Numbered from the stretch's first letter, positions 1-12,100 are shown. The stretch: DNA of 64,000 nt from Ashinkailepas kermadecensis (GCA_034440615.1 JAOTOM010001535.1:1-64000); one strand, 5' to 3'. Notes: generated from the sequence alone by a model not told the origin. Numbers and translations: made by a program.

Positions 1-3000
1 GAGGATGCTTTTTCATTCGAAGTGGCAAACACTGGACACTGTGGGACGGAAGCCCGGGACAGGCCATTCTGATGTGACCAAAGCCCGGTTGGGCCCAGTC
101 GAGATGAGCTGAAGATCGGTCAAAAGACCAGTTTCTTAAAGTACATTTTGTCGGAATTTGCCGGAATTTGATCGCAATTTGCCGAAATTTGATCGCAAGC
201 TATAGAAAAAGTAGTTCCATCGGCATTTTCTGCTTCATTAAGGTCAAGTACCCAGTTCACATCAACATTGAAAGCCTCGCTAACTCACAATAGATGAATT
301 GAACATAAATGTCTGATCAAGACATTCTTTTTGTATTGGCGGGCATTCAGAGGAACATGAAGCCAATTCCACTGAAATCGCAAGCAGTGTATGCACACAG
401 AATTCGGTGTGAATGCACCATTTCTGTTGTTATTTGCGAAGATGACATTCGACTAACATCACGAACTAGCAAGCTACAAAATCCAAAGTACATTGTTCGT
501 TATCGAAAGCTACATAACAATGTGCTATTACATCGCTTGTATTTCATGAAGGTTGTTTATCAGTGTCCAATTTTTCAAGAACATGGGTGGAAACACCACC
601 AAATGAAAGTTCAATCGACATCCCTCCCCATGTGTTTTGTTGCATCCTTGCTTGCTAGTTGCTGACTATCAAAGCATACATCTAGGGCATTTACTTTTGT
701 ACATGACAGGATGTGATACACAGATGTCTGTGCCTCTCCAAGTCAGCAAACCTTTTTCTGCAGATAGTGCAGTAGAAGGTAGGCTACTATAATGAATAAC
801 TTCAAACCAGCATGCAATCAACTGAAGCCATCTTCATATCCTTCAGCAAGTTCATTAAGCCACAACTTGAGTGCGTCAATGACCTCTCACCAGGAAATTT
901 CCTGAAACCCTACTACAGACGCTTTTCTGTTTCAGCTAGTCGTCCCAGTATCCTCAAACCTGGCATCATCCACCACTCGTGGTATTCCCTTATTCAGCAA
1001 GCAAGCAAGCCCTGCATTGAAGACAGTACACAGTCTTATCAAAGTTGTTGCATATGGAAGCGAAGTGCTATGGTGTTCATGCATGTTTTTTTCTGCTACC
1101 TATGAAATGCAATAAAATACCATTGCAAGGTATACCTATTATTTATAAGTGGACACATTATACGTATGGCTGAATAAGATGCCAATACTTCTCCTGCGGA
1201 ATGCAAATGATAAAGTGGGTTGGTAGTTTCAGTTAAAGTATAGCATGCAAGATGGACATCCATTTCATATCAACCATGGAGTATGTGATAAATGAGGCAA
1301 CACCCAAACAACATTGAAAATAGTGTCATGCTGCTGGGTGGAAGGAACATATTTACAAGACCTTTTCTAACTCATTAAATATGCATTTCAACCATTCACT
1401 GCAACACCATTCCCATTGTACCAAAATTAACACCGGTGCATCATCTGGTTTATATAATTTGAAATGACGAATAATTATAAATTTTGGATGGCTTGCATCC
1501 ACAGTAGACAATTATGGGGACACATTTGGCAAGAGGCCTCAAACAGTAAATTTCTCTTAGATGGGTCCTGAGAAAAATATGTGCATATCATTGAAAATGC
1601 TCCCTCTTCATTACATCTGAGCTTGCAAAAAAAAATGTTTGCAGTAAGCAGAAAACAAAGATACAAGCTTAATTAGAAATAGCCACTTCCCTGTTCAAAT
1701 TTCAATATACAAGAAGGTACCTGCCTACCTACACTACAGATGGACAAGCAAAAAGTTTATCGTTTGCATGTCAGAATGCAAGCGAAACCTATCGATATAA
1801 ACGAGGAACCTATTCAATACTTAATTGTTTGGCACCATACAGCAGCAAGCATCAAAGCATCAATCTCTTTAATATCAGGCTATTACATACACACCAGCCA
1901 TTCCCCAAAATAAAAAGGCGAGGAACAAACCCGAGAACAAACAAAAATTGAATCCAAAACGGCCAACAACGTAGGTGCCTCTCCAATGTTCTTGTTATTA
2001 CCAGCAACATGTGGAGCAAGAACGCAATATATGTCTCTGATAGTGACCTCCCTCGAAAGTCTTCCCAGAAAGATGTCGATTGCCACCCAACTTGGCTCGA
2101 ACTTTTTCCATAGAAATGCGCAGCAAATTCAAACATATTACACATAACATGGGAATTTACACTTCATCCGATCCGACTTTTTTCTTCAGTTTTATCACTG
2201 TAATATTAATATATTACTCATATTTTAGTCCATATTAGCAACACATTAATATGAGGAATCGATGGAGACAGTAATACGACGCCTGTGTCACATAACATGC
2301 CGACCACCGAAAAGCTTCAAATAAGAATGCCGTAATAGTGAACTAAATCTCGTAATTCTTGCATGCCTGGTTCATGAGAGTTACGACTACGCACTTACGC
2401 AGTTGCAAGTATATTTACATACCATCAATAAACAACTTAAGTTGCCGTGTAAAACTAGACATGTGCTGCCATTCAGTTCTGCATCTGCATCAGTGCCAAC
2501 TATTTGCTATTTACGACGTACATTTCGTAATGTATTTAGTATTGTGAGAAAACAACTCCAGCTCATGCAGTGATGTGTTATGCCAGATAGCAGGTGACGT
2601 GTATATTTGTAATGTTAGCACCACATTGATGGCTCTAAAATTGGTCAAAATTACCGTTTTCGAAGTATCGATGTGTGCAGGCAATGATCGCCGCTTGTAG
2701 GCCATTGTTGGTAATTGCATACTATTTGGCGTTGAAGTATGGATTCAAGTATCAAGTTGAATCATGGTTGCATGTCGATACTGCTCGGCGCAATCTAACG
2801 TCAGTGGTCCCCTAATCCGGCAGTCCCTGACATATTTTTCCATGCACGAGTTGCCAAGATTACTAAGATTAACAATGCAATGCAGGGTGAGGGTGGAAAA
2901 TTGTTTCCTGCAAGTGTCTCCTTGCATACAAATCCATAGAAAGTTTGCGCACTGGTACATGTCGAACTGGAAGCCTTTCTAGACGTTTCTAGACTACAAA

Positions 3001-4119
3001 TTTATTTTAGCGACAATTCGCAATCCATTGATTGATAGTGCACTGTATTTGTGTAGTTCAGAATATCAGAGGCTCTGAATATACTGACATCGCATGCACC
3101 AATTACACATATTTATAATGAATGCACAATTCTGCAACTCATCATAGGGCGACTTCAGTAAAGCTTAGTTATTTAATTCGACGCATTTCACATTGACGTC
3201 GTTGTCACCATTCACCATGCCTGGTATCGTTAGCGACCTAGCAGTAGCGCTACCGTGTCGCATGCGCTCCCTGTCATAACCTCTACACAAGTACAATACA
3301 TAGCGTACCGTCAAAGGGGAGGCGGAGAGAAGACATCGCAGTGGCTCGCTTCTGCATAGCGGATAGCAATGTGTAGCATAGCAGTGACCAATTGGCAGTT
3401 GGCAGTGTCCCTTCCTTCTTTCTTGAGTTACGCTGCGACGATGGCCATTCTCTCAGTCCCGGTTTAATGGTCTTTGGATTGCTCCTGAGTTCCGCGTTTC
3501 ACGTGTTTTGCCGTTTTTTATTAGAAATTTTACTCGCCGAGAAAGAAATCACTCGCCTTTTGGGCTGGCTCGTCGTAATAAGCGTGTGTGGTAGGAATGA
3601 AAAAGGATGCAGAGCGTAAGCGATTTGTGTTATAACGTAAGTCTACGTCTTACTTTGCGTCCAGCCCTATCCGGCGTGAGAAGGTGGGAACCTATCATAT
3701 ATATGCCTAACTTTGCGGCAGCTTTAATATGCGCGTATATTTGGCACTGTTCAAAATTCATAGATTTCCATTGTCTTGTCACTGCATGTGTTTCATCAAG
3801 TAATGCCATTTTACGTTTCCAGTCGTTGATTGCGTACGCGTGTTCCACCAAGAGTGGAACTGCACGAGTCAGTATAATTTGTGTGGCAGAGGGCTCTCTA
3901 ATGCCCTTGCCTTATGCATGCCAATGTATATAGTTGGTAAGCTCCAACGTATTGTCTGCACATACAAAGGTTCTTTCAATGATGATGAAGATGTGTTCCC
4001 CAAAGATAAGGTTCCGGAAATGTCTTGATTTGATAATCATGTCCAGTGTTTCCTGACGATATCCCTTACACATATATAGATACAGAACAACTGCATGCCC
4101 GTTTCGCCTCGCTGGTTGT
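1..4119. other. No supported gene; unique AT-leaning sequence
   Basis: No reading frame here resembles a protein family I recognise. Frames are short, lack codon-like regularity and have no supporting splice pattern. No RNA gene, tandem array or transposon end was identified. CpG is present at moderate density, unlike the desert at 48-54 kb. Confidence 0.6.
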
Positions 4120-4484
4120 TCCAGTGTAACGCGCTGCAGTTCGGACTCGGCGTTGTGTGGCTGACGACGGTGGTCTGCGTAGCGAGTAACCAGTAACGAC
4201 CCGCCACCGGCGCGCCTGCGGCCCACGCTCATCATGGCTCTTGGCCAGGAAACTGCCCGAGCTGCCGCTGTCGGCCTGCACCTGAAGCGGCTGCACCGCT
4301 GCCAGAGTCGATTAGACTCGCATTGCGCCCATCTGGTGGCCGGCGAGGGCGACGGCACCCCAGCCGACGGTACTCGGTACTGTGAAGAGGCGTTGGCGCG
4401 CCGCGACAATGCGTCAGAATGTGCGCCGCCGCGCCATCAGGTGCCGCGCGTCGCACATTCAACAAACGCCGACTGGCATTGCCT
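4120..4484. other. GC-rich, CpG-dense patch with a weak ORF
   Basis: This patch is clearly richer in G, C and CpG than its flanks and leads straight into the palindrome pair at 4485-4596. A 93-codon plus-strand frame (4234-4515) starts in a good initiation context (A at -3, G at +4) but ends inside the palindrome and matches no family I know. An overlapping minus-strand frame (4409-3912) is equally long, so strand and coding status are undecided. It could be an unmethylated CpG-rich regulatory patch or an old repeat. Confidence 0.3.
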
Positions 4485-4530
4485 GTCTTACAGGCTGCAC
4501 TACAGTGCACTGTAGTGCAGCCTGTAAGAC
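4485..4530. repeat. Perfect 46-bp palindrome
   Basis: The left 23 bases (starting GTCTTACAGGCTGCAC) are the exact reverse complement of the right 23 bases, with no spacer. Read as single strand it forms an uninterrupted hairpin with no loop. It directly abuts a second palindrome at 4531-4596. Palindromes without spacers are normally unstable in replication, so it is either recent, structurally tolerated, or a fold-back assembly error. Confidence 0.95.
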
Positions 4531-4596
4531 ATTGTTCGGCGGTGCGCCCACACCACTGCAGTCCACTGCAGTGGTGTGTGCGCACCACCGAACAAT
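4531..4596. repeat. 66-bp near-perfect palindrome adjoining the first
   Basis: Two 32-base arms beginning ATTGTTCGGCGGTGCGCC face each other across a 2-base CC spacer. They differ at two positions. The unit is unrelated in sequence to the palindrome at 4485-4530 but begins at the very next base, so two independent fold-backs sit end to end. Confidence 0.93.
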
Positions 4597-5390
4597 GGAC
4601 ACTCATTCAACGTACTGCTAAGTATTCAACGTTCGTTGTGTGTGGGCACTTTGTATGAAATGCTCCAGTTGCAGAAATGTATTGGCTGTCATTTTATTTT
4701 ATTCTGCAACGCCAATGGTATGCTTACGAATATCCAGGAAAGTATTTCTCCATCCTAGCTGTGATGCGGTGCTTGTTCCTTGTTGCGTCTGTTTCAATGT
4801 AGACACTCAAGCTTTATTTGTTTCAGTAAGTGTAATTAGATCTTCGCAGTTACATGTATGTGCGTCATAAATTGCGGCATTATTGTTACCTCGTTTCTGG
4901 TCTGAACTGAATTGATACACGGATATATTTAATGCGCATTTCATGCGGGTTTTGTTATCTGGAACCGTAGAAAGGTGCACAACATATAAAGAAGAAGCGG
5001 AATGCCAACGCAAGAGTGTATTTAGTTTCCACATGCAAACATAAGCTGGAAGTCAATGTGGATGTGGATGTGGATACAACCTGCAACCAACGCCGATTTA
5101 AAATCGCATGCCTTGGAAAAACAGAGTCGTCGAGCCAGACGTAAAAGAATATGAAGCGACCGAAATATTGCCATGATAGTTTGAATCGCGACTATACCTT
5201 CTATTTATGATAGAGCTGAAGGACGCACCGACTGCATAGGCCATGCTACTTCCAATGGAAAGTGATTCTTCATTCTCTTCGCTTGGTGAAGTGCTTTGTT
5301 TTTTCTGAAGGTATTCTTCAGTCAAGGAAGGGATCCGGGATTTCTCCAGATGGTGAAGGGCTCGGTAACCGGTTGTGCCACTAGGACGCG
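4597..5390. other. No supported gene
   Basis: Unique sequence between the palindromes and the CT microsatellite. A minus-strand frame overlapping 5100-5300 has weak similarity to one near 16250 (see the rejected list). No motif supports a function. Confidence 0.5.
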
Positions 5391-6274
5391 CCTCTCTCTC
5401 TCTCTCTCGCTCTCTCGCTCTCTCGCTCTCTCGCTCTCTTGCTCTCTTGCTCTCTTGCTCTCTTGCTCTCTTGCTCTCTTGCTCTCTTGCTCTCTTGCTC
5501 TCTTGCTCTCTTGCTCTCTTGCTCTCTTGCTCTCTTGCTCTCTTGCTCTCTTGCTCTCTTGCTCTCTTGCTCTCTTGCTCTCTTGCTCTCTTGCTCTCTT
5601 GCTCTCTTGCTCTCTTGCTCTCTTGCTCTCTTGCTCTCTTGCTCTCTTGCTCTCTTGCTCTCTTGCTCTCTTGCTCTCTTGCTCTCTTGCTCTCTTGCTC
5701 TCTTGCTCTCTTGCTCTCTTGCTCTCTTGCTCTCTTGCTCTCTTGCTCTCTTGCTCTCTTGCTCTCTTGCTCTCTTGCTCTCTTGCTCTCTTGCCTCTTG
5801 CCTCTTGCTCTTGCTCTCTTGCTCTCTTGCTCTCTTGCTCTCTTGCTCTCTTGCTCTCTTGCTCTTTGCTCTCTTGCTCTCTTGCTCTCTTGCTCTCTTG
5901 CTCTCTTGCTCTCTTGCCTCTTGCTCTCTTGCTCTCTTGCTCTCTTGCTCTCTTGCTCTCTTGTCTCTTGCTCTCTTGCCTCTTGCTCTCTTGCTCTCTT
6001 GCTCTCTTGCTCTCTTGCTCTCTTGCTCTCTTGTCTCTTGCTCTCTTGCTCTCTTCTTTGCTCTCTTTTCTCTTGCTCTCTTGTCTCTTGCTCTTTGCTC
6101 TCTTGTCTCTTTGTTCTCGCTCTCTCGCTCTCTCGTCTCTCGCTCTCTGTCTTCGTTTCTTCGCTCTCTCGCTCTCTCGCTCTCTCGCTCTCTCGCTCTT
6201 CGCTCTCTCGCTCTCTCGCTCTCTCGCTCTCTCGCTCTCTCGCTCTCTCGCTCTCTCGCTCTCTCGCTCTCTCG

Positions 6275-6360
<86 letters not shown>
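5391..6360. repeat. CTCTCTTG / CTCTCTCG / CT compound microsatellite, about 970 bp
   Basis: The tract has ordered blocks: CTCTCTCG units at the left edge, a long run of CTCTCTTG octamers to about 6115, CTCTCTCG octamers again to about 6285, then pure CT to 6357. Single-base and short deletions interrupt the middle from about 5790. The minus strand is almost pure purine. Frames of more than 300 codons (Ser/Leu/Ala/Cys on plus, Arg/Glu/Gln/Ser on minus) are by-products of the 8-bp period and should not be called genes. Confidence 0.98.
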
Positions 6361-7112
6361 AGGATGAAATCTGGAAGTGTTAGGATTAAGGACAACGGTA
6401 TTGTACATGCATGCGTTGCAGCTCCAGAAAGCATTGTTGAATACGTAAAAATTGCCGGCAAGTAAAAAAGACTGCGACTCGAAATGTATGTACTTTTCGC
6501 AGTCAATTTGGACATTCCTGCATTATTATTTTATACCTCGCTATTTTGTTTTCGACATCGTCCACCTAATGTAAAATGAATGTTTTAAAACTGTTGTTCG
6601 TTGTCAACAATCGTGGTAAATATACCGCTTAATGTGGTAAACACACACGTTCAAGGTGGTGCGAAGTTTGGTGGAGAGCAGTGCCAATAAAGAAAAATGG
6701 ATGCATTTGACTTATTTTTGGACGACGTTTAGCCGTGGCGAATCAAGGCGGTGCATGAAGCTCCGCTATCTGTAGGATACAAATTTGACCCGGCCAAGCA
6801 TTTCGAATTATTTAGTATTGATGTATGATAATTTTGCATAACTTGAAAGCTCTTATTCGGCGTTCACAACCTTTCCAATCGCAGGATGTTCGCCCCGTAA
6901 CTACAGGATATGCCCAATAAGCCCTTCTAATTTATTGTGGGAATTTGGATACAACCCAACCATAGCCATTTCAAGGCCATGAATAATTTAACTGGCTGCA
7001 CGACGCGCTGGAAAACAATGTATCGTCAATGTGTTTGTATTGTTATCGGTTTTAATGCCGGCTTTACGGGTAAGTCGGGTTACCTTCCACCTAGTTTCCG
7101 CATAGCCGTGCC
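6361..7112. other. No supported gene
   Basis: Unique sequence after the microsatellite. No recognisable coding, RNA or transposon feature. Confidence 0.5.
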
Positions 7113-7263
7113 TGTGTGAAATGGAGAGTAGTTGGGTAGGTACAGAGGCGGATCCAGGAGTGTCCTGGGGAGGACCACATTCTCTTCTGTGTGAAATGGA
7201 GAGTAGTTCGGTAGGTACAGAGGCGGATCCAGGAGTGTTCGTGGGGAGGACCACATTTTCTTC
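7113..7263 (+). repeat. Two-copy 75-bp tandem duplication
   Basis: The segment starting TGTGTGAAATGGAGAGTAG at 7113 is repeated from 7188 with few changes. Each copy carries GGCGGATCCAGGAGTG followed by GGGGAGGACCACATT. This unit opens the longer dispersed repeat at 7113-8100. Confidence 0.9.
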
Positions 7264-8100
7264 CTCGGAGGGGCGCCTCCGAAGGAAAAGATTCGTCGAG
7301 CGGAGGAAGGGGATACACTCGAGCATCCTGAGCATAGCCATTCGTCTGGAAAGGTCGCCTTTGGGTGAACAAAATTCATTGCCCGGGGCGGGGGTGGGGG
7401 CGAGTGCACCCGAGCCTTCCTGAAGGGGCACTTTTACTGGCTGGGGGGGGGAGCCATCATATTCCATGGGGGCAGATAATGCAAGTGCCTCTAGTGCATA
7501 TTCTGTAGCCGCCTACGGATAGGCAAGGCATCCTGTTTCGTCGAGGGACTTGAGCCCCTGGTTGTTGACTTAGGCAGGTAGGTTCAGCCGCGCAGTTTCG
7601 GGCGGCGGGGGACTTCCGATAATCCCCAAGGAATGCTTCCTAATAAATTCCACACATTCTCGCCGACGTGTACATCAAGGCTGGAACAATTCGTGAGGGG
7701 TGGGGAGGTGTGCACTCCGCGATCCTATCTCCATTGTTGAGGAGAAGGATTGTGCACTCCTTTTCCTCTCAACTGAATTATTTCCTTTCCTTTCCTTTCT
7801 TTCACTGCCTTTCCTCTGAGATGGGCGCCTTTGGCTGAAAAAAAATCCGTTGAGTGGTGAGGGAGGGGGTTAACTCGAGCCTTCCCGGTTTGGCACCACT
7901 TCTCCATGAGGGGGAGTGGGCACATGTCCCTCAGTAACTCTCTCCTGTATATGCCCCTGGTACAGTAGAGCCTTCGCAATGGAGCGCCACTTTCCGATCG
8001 GTGAGGAGCCGTATCTTGATTGAGGGAGGGGCAGGAACTCGCCCCCGGTGCCCCCCCCCACCTCCACACACACACTGAATCTACCAATAAGCACTTGGTC
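7113..8100 (+). repeat. Dispersed interspersed repeat with GGATCCAGG head
   Basis: The stretch contains several degenerate versions of a motif series: GGATCCAGG, GTCGAGCGGAGG, a GAGGGGGT/ACTCGAGCCTTCC module, and a TGGGCACAT(G/T)CCC module. The same series in the same order recurs at 25226-25520, so it is a dispersed family. No transposase is encoded, so this is presumably a non-autonomous element or a chain of nested fragments. Confidence 0.6.
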
Positions 8101-8534
8101 CTGACAGCTTACCATCCACCCTTCCTACTTGGGAGTTGATGGGGAGACGCAAATCCATGATTCTTCCAAAGAGGGAAACCCAGTGATAAAGGATTGGCTA
8201 TGATTAAGCAACCGGAAAATAAAGACATCACTTTTGGGGGAGGAAGGTATTGTGTCATAGTATCCTAAGCAAATCCCATGGATAAATGTACAATATCATC
8301 TTATTACATGTTGAGAGACGGAAAGGTAGATGTCTGACAATTGCTGGTTGGTATGTTGAAATGGAACTCACAAGTTGCATGAAAATCATCATCATTGTTT
8401 TTTTTATATTAAGTTGATGTTGATTAATAAAAAGTATAACGCAGTGGCAGGACGGAATCATCCCAAAGACCAGTCAAAAAGCCCGCCGGTACTAGCCAGG
8501 CTTTCGGTCCTTACATTTGCCGCCTCTAGTTGAG
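8101..8534. other. No supported gene
   Basis: Unique sequence between the dispersed repeat and the 78-bp array. Nothing recognisable. Confidence 0.5.
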
Positions 8535-9400
8535 ACCTACTCGGATGCATTTGTTCCACTGGGAGCGGACCCACCGTCACTTCGGCTTGGTGAGGTGTTG
8601 CGCTAGATGACGTTCGACGACATCTCATTTGTTCCACTGGGAGCGGACCCACCATCACTTCGGCTTGGTGAGGTGTTGCGCTAGATGACGTTCGACGACA
8701 TCTTTTGTTCGGGCGGACCACTCACTTCGGCTTGGTGAGGTGTTGCCCCAAAAGACATCTCATTTGTTCCACTGGGAGCGGACCCACCGTCACTTCGGCT
8801 TGGTGAGGTGTTGGCGCTTGATGACGTTCGACGACATCTCATTTGTTCCACTGGGAGCGGACCCACCGTCACTTCGGCTTGGTGAGGTGTTGCGCTAGAT
8901 GACGTTCGACGACATCTCATTTGTTCCACTGGGAGCGGACCCACCATCACTTCGGCTTGGTGAGGTGTTGCGCTAGATGACGTTCGACGACATCTCATTT
9001 GTTCCACTGGGAGCGGACCCACCATCACTTCGGCTTGGTGAGGTGTTGCGCTAGATGACGTTCGACGACATCTCATTTGTTCCACTGGGAGCGGACCCAC
9101 CATCACTTCGGCTTGGTGAGGTGTTGCGCTAGATGACGTTCGACAACATCTCATTTGTTCCACTGGGAGCGGAGCCACCATCACTTCGGCTTGGTGAGGT
9201 TGTTGCGCTAGATGACGTTCGACGACATCTCATTTGTTCTACTGGGAGCGGACCCACCGTCACTTCGGCTTGGTGAGGTGTTGCGCTAGATGACGTTCGA
9301 CGACATCTCATTTGTTCCACTGGGAGCGGACCCACCATCACTTCGGCTTGGTGAGGTGTTGCGCTAAATGACGTTCGACGACATCTCATTTATATGCAAT
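8535..9400 (+). repeat. 78-bp minisatellite, about 11 copies
   Basis: Successive TTCGGCTTGGTG motifs fall at 8581, 8659, 8726, 8794, 8873, 8951, 9029, 9107, 9185, 9264 and 9342. Spacing is therefore 78-79 bp except around one diverged, shortened copy near 8700-8790. Since 78 is divisible by three, the minus strand stays open (26-residue peptide repeat MRCRRTSSSATPHQAEV...). On the plus strand each unit reads MTFDDISFVPLGADPPSL... and then a stop. The last unit is in the same plus-strand frame as the pseudogene that follows. Confidence 0.97.
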
Positions 9401-10953
9401 ACGGACAGCCAGATCCGGGATAAGTTGTGCCTAAAGTTCGCGAGGCAAAGGCAGCATGCATAAATTATTAGCACGAAGCTCAGGGAGCTGGGCCGGCTGT
9501 TCAAACATCTGATACGAGACAGTCCAGAAGCCCAGCTGAAATATTTGACAGCGATAAACCAGTTATCACGGCTTGTTGCTGCAGGGCGTACTATCCCAGA
9601 CTAAGATAATGTGGCGAGCAAGTATCGCGTGCCGCCCTTGGCCCCGAAACTGCGACACAGCCTGAATAAACATGTGCTGATCCTACGTGTTCAAATGGAG
9701 AAGGCAGCGAGCCCAGAAGTCAGTTTATAAAGTTGCATGAACTCGAGTGGACGGACCACACGTCACGTGACACTGTGCCAACACTGAGTAGTTGTGCCAA
9801 CACTGTGCCAACACTGAGAGCAAAAGTGGAACGAAGAGAAGTGTTTCCACTGACGGAAGACACATCCGGCTGGTTCACCAATGCCTAGCAGACGAAACGA
9901 TGCAGACGAGAAAGGCACTGGAAGAAGAAAACACACCGGAAACGTGCCAGCAGTTAGCAGAAGTGGTGCTGGCTAGAACGAAACAACTATTCAAGAAGAA
10001 TCACAGGGGTGAAGCTGGTATGGCTGTGCACAGCTTCGAAAAATGCCGACAAAACATCGGTGATGTCGATCGTCGAGTCGCTTAGTCCGCATGAAAGACA
10101 CCTGTCAAGAACGTTGCCAAGCGTAGCATAGCGAAGTCAGTCTCTTGCGGTAATCGTAGTATCAACTTAGGCAGAGAAGTCGTAGCTGTATAGGTTCTGA
10201 CTTGCCGGTCCCTGTCTGCAGCATCACGGCACGATAAGCTGTCGAGCCGTTTGAGAGTTCGGTCAATAGAGGACAGTGGGCGGCAGCTCTTTCGAACCAA
10301 GTGTCCGCGGTACAGAGGATGTCTCCCTGGACATCACAAGCCGCAGAATGATGCGGCTCCCAGTTGGAGCCAAACAGCAGTGATCTGAGGTAAGCGGGAA
10401 AGGGGTTCCGGTCCTCAACGGTGAGATGACTAGAGGGCATCAAACTTTTTGCAAGGAAGAGCCGGCATTTTTGCAAGCTTTTTGGCTGGAATTTCCGATG
10501 AGTGCTGCGACAATCTTCGCCAATACGATAGGCCCGGGCAACATTGCTCGTCCCGGCAGTGATGTCATCATAAAATTAACAATCGAAAGCGGCAAGAAAA
10601 CACCGGGTGCACCAGCGCCGGCGAACCTCCGCAAGCACATCGCAACTGCATGCCAAGTTCTGGATCTAAAGGAAAACGAGCTCATCAGCTGGCCATGATT
10701 CTTCGGCCATGATGTTCGCATTCACAGGGAAATCCATCGACCACCGCCAGCCATCACATAGATAGCAAATATTTCCAAGCTGTTACTCGCTGAAAAGGTG
10801 GGTGTAATAACCAAGTGGAAAGGTACGGACCTGGATGATATTGACATCCCAGATGTGGACGAAGAAAACGAGAGGAATGGAGAAACAAAAATAGCAGATA
10901 TTCTGAAGGTGAGACAGGCGACGGAGAGCACCTTAGTAAAATGCAGAAAATGA
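9368..10953 (+). pseudogene. Decayed gene of a multi-copy animal family with a tyrosine-recombinase-like C-terminus
   Basis: Conserved blocks appear in order across three frames. In the frame from 9368: TDSQIRDKLC, STKLRELGRLF, then KYRVPPLAPKLRHSLNKHV. In the frame from 9792: CQQLAEVVLARTKQLF with a following GEAGM. In the frame from 10426: LRKHIATACQVLDLKENEL (10627 on), FFGHDVRIHREIH (10699 on) and KWKGTDLDDIDIPDVDEEN. From memory, these blocks match a repetitive, unnamed protein family found in cnidarians, fish, molluscs and arthropods. LRKHIAT resembles tyrosine recombinase box II (LRHTFAT) and the GHDVRIH region resembles the LGH...Y box. That assignment is inference. The copy is dead: at least two frameshifts and in-frame stops near 9454, 9602, 10696 and 10760. 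Its 5' end merges with the 78-bp minisatellite. A Crypton or other YR-type transposon is the likeliest source. Confidence 0.75.
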
Positions 10954-12067
10954 AACATAATGCAAGGAAATAAATGTCTAGCCAAAGTACAGTGACGAGT
11001 CAGATAGAAGATGCAACAAAAATTGAGGGCGATGGACCAAGCTGTTATTATTAGACAGTTCGGAGCCAAATTAGAAACGAAGAAAAAGAAAGCGCCTGAG
11101 AAAACGAATTGCTTGAGGGTGATGTAAGCCGAGAAAGCTTTGGGCAACATATCGTAGAAGGATGCGAAAACTCGTGTACGTGGCATGACACGTGCATCGA
11201 AAAGCCGCGCTGTGATGTTCCGTGAGTAAAATGCGAATGCTTCATGCAGGCAGTCCTGCTTCATGGTTTGTCATCCTCCTCAGGCCTGACACGTGCTCAA
11301 CACCGGTGTGGGTATCTTTTTCAGATTTGCTATGGGGGACCTGGCTCATTGAACTATCTTCCTCTTTGTCTTTACGACACGCACGCGCAACGCATGTATG
11401 CATCATATGCAGACAACCCACTGTGGTAGCATGTCCTTGCTATGCCAAAATGCAAGCCCAAAAGACACTTTCCGCAAACAGAGAAGCAAGCTGTCCCCCG
11501 CCTTTAGTGTTAGTGTTAAAATGTGATTCGGTCAGGATAGATTGATGGCCAAAGGCAGCGTTTGCAGTGCACCCAACATAGTGGGCGGATAAACGAACCT
11601 ATTGCGCACGGAAGAGCACCAGATTTGGCACACATGTAGACCAATGTATTGTTTAGCAGATTCGGATGTTGGACCACGGCACAACTCCCCTGACGGCCGC
11701 GGCGACCATGGTCCGAAATGGCCGCCACTGGACATCCAACGGAGCAAAAGCGGATTTCTTCTGAAGTGCATGGAAAATGGACAATTACAATGACAGTTAG
11801 AATTGGCGGAGCAGGTCACTAGTTCGTAGCAGTCGACATGTTCCTGTTTACATTGATAAAAATATGCACATAATTTGACCATCGTACCGCGATAAGTAGA
11901 CAAGCGAAAAAATACCTGATGGGGGCTTCAGAAGCCCCCTAAATAATAGCGTTGAACAGTCAAATATCTCCTGTACTTCGAAATCACTACGTGGATCATG
12001 AATCGTACTGTATCATGGAGGTTTCGAAATCCAGGTTATCACCCGCAATTTAAATGTGTAAGCAGTC
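10954..12067. other. No supported gene; one small hairpin
   Basis: Nothing coding is recognisable. A hairpin GGGGGCTTC-A-GAAGCCCCC lies at 11921-11939, perhaps a remnant of a transposon end. Confidence 0.5.
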
Positions 12068-12100
12068 GCATAGAGATTATCGAACGGATAATCTCTATGC
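12068..12100. repeat. Perfect 14-bp stem-loop
   Basis: The arms GCATAGAGATTATC and GATAATCTCTATGC are exact reverse complements around a 5-base loop GAACG. No run of T follows that would suggest a terminator. It stands alone in unique sequence. Chance, a regulatory dyad or a transposon remnant are all possible. Confidence 0.9.

Noticed and set aside
4234..4515. 93-codon plus-strand frame with good start context
   Set aside because: It ends within a palindrome, has a competing minus-strand frame and matches no family. It is kept only as a remark on the GC-rich patch.
5098..6515. Open frames of 310-436 codons on both strands across the CT tract
   Set aside because: All arise from an 8-bp repeat lacking stops in several frames. 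Several frames are open at once on both strands, and no unique protein domain flanks them.
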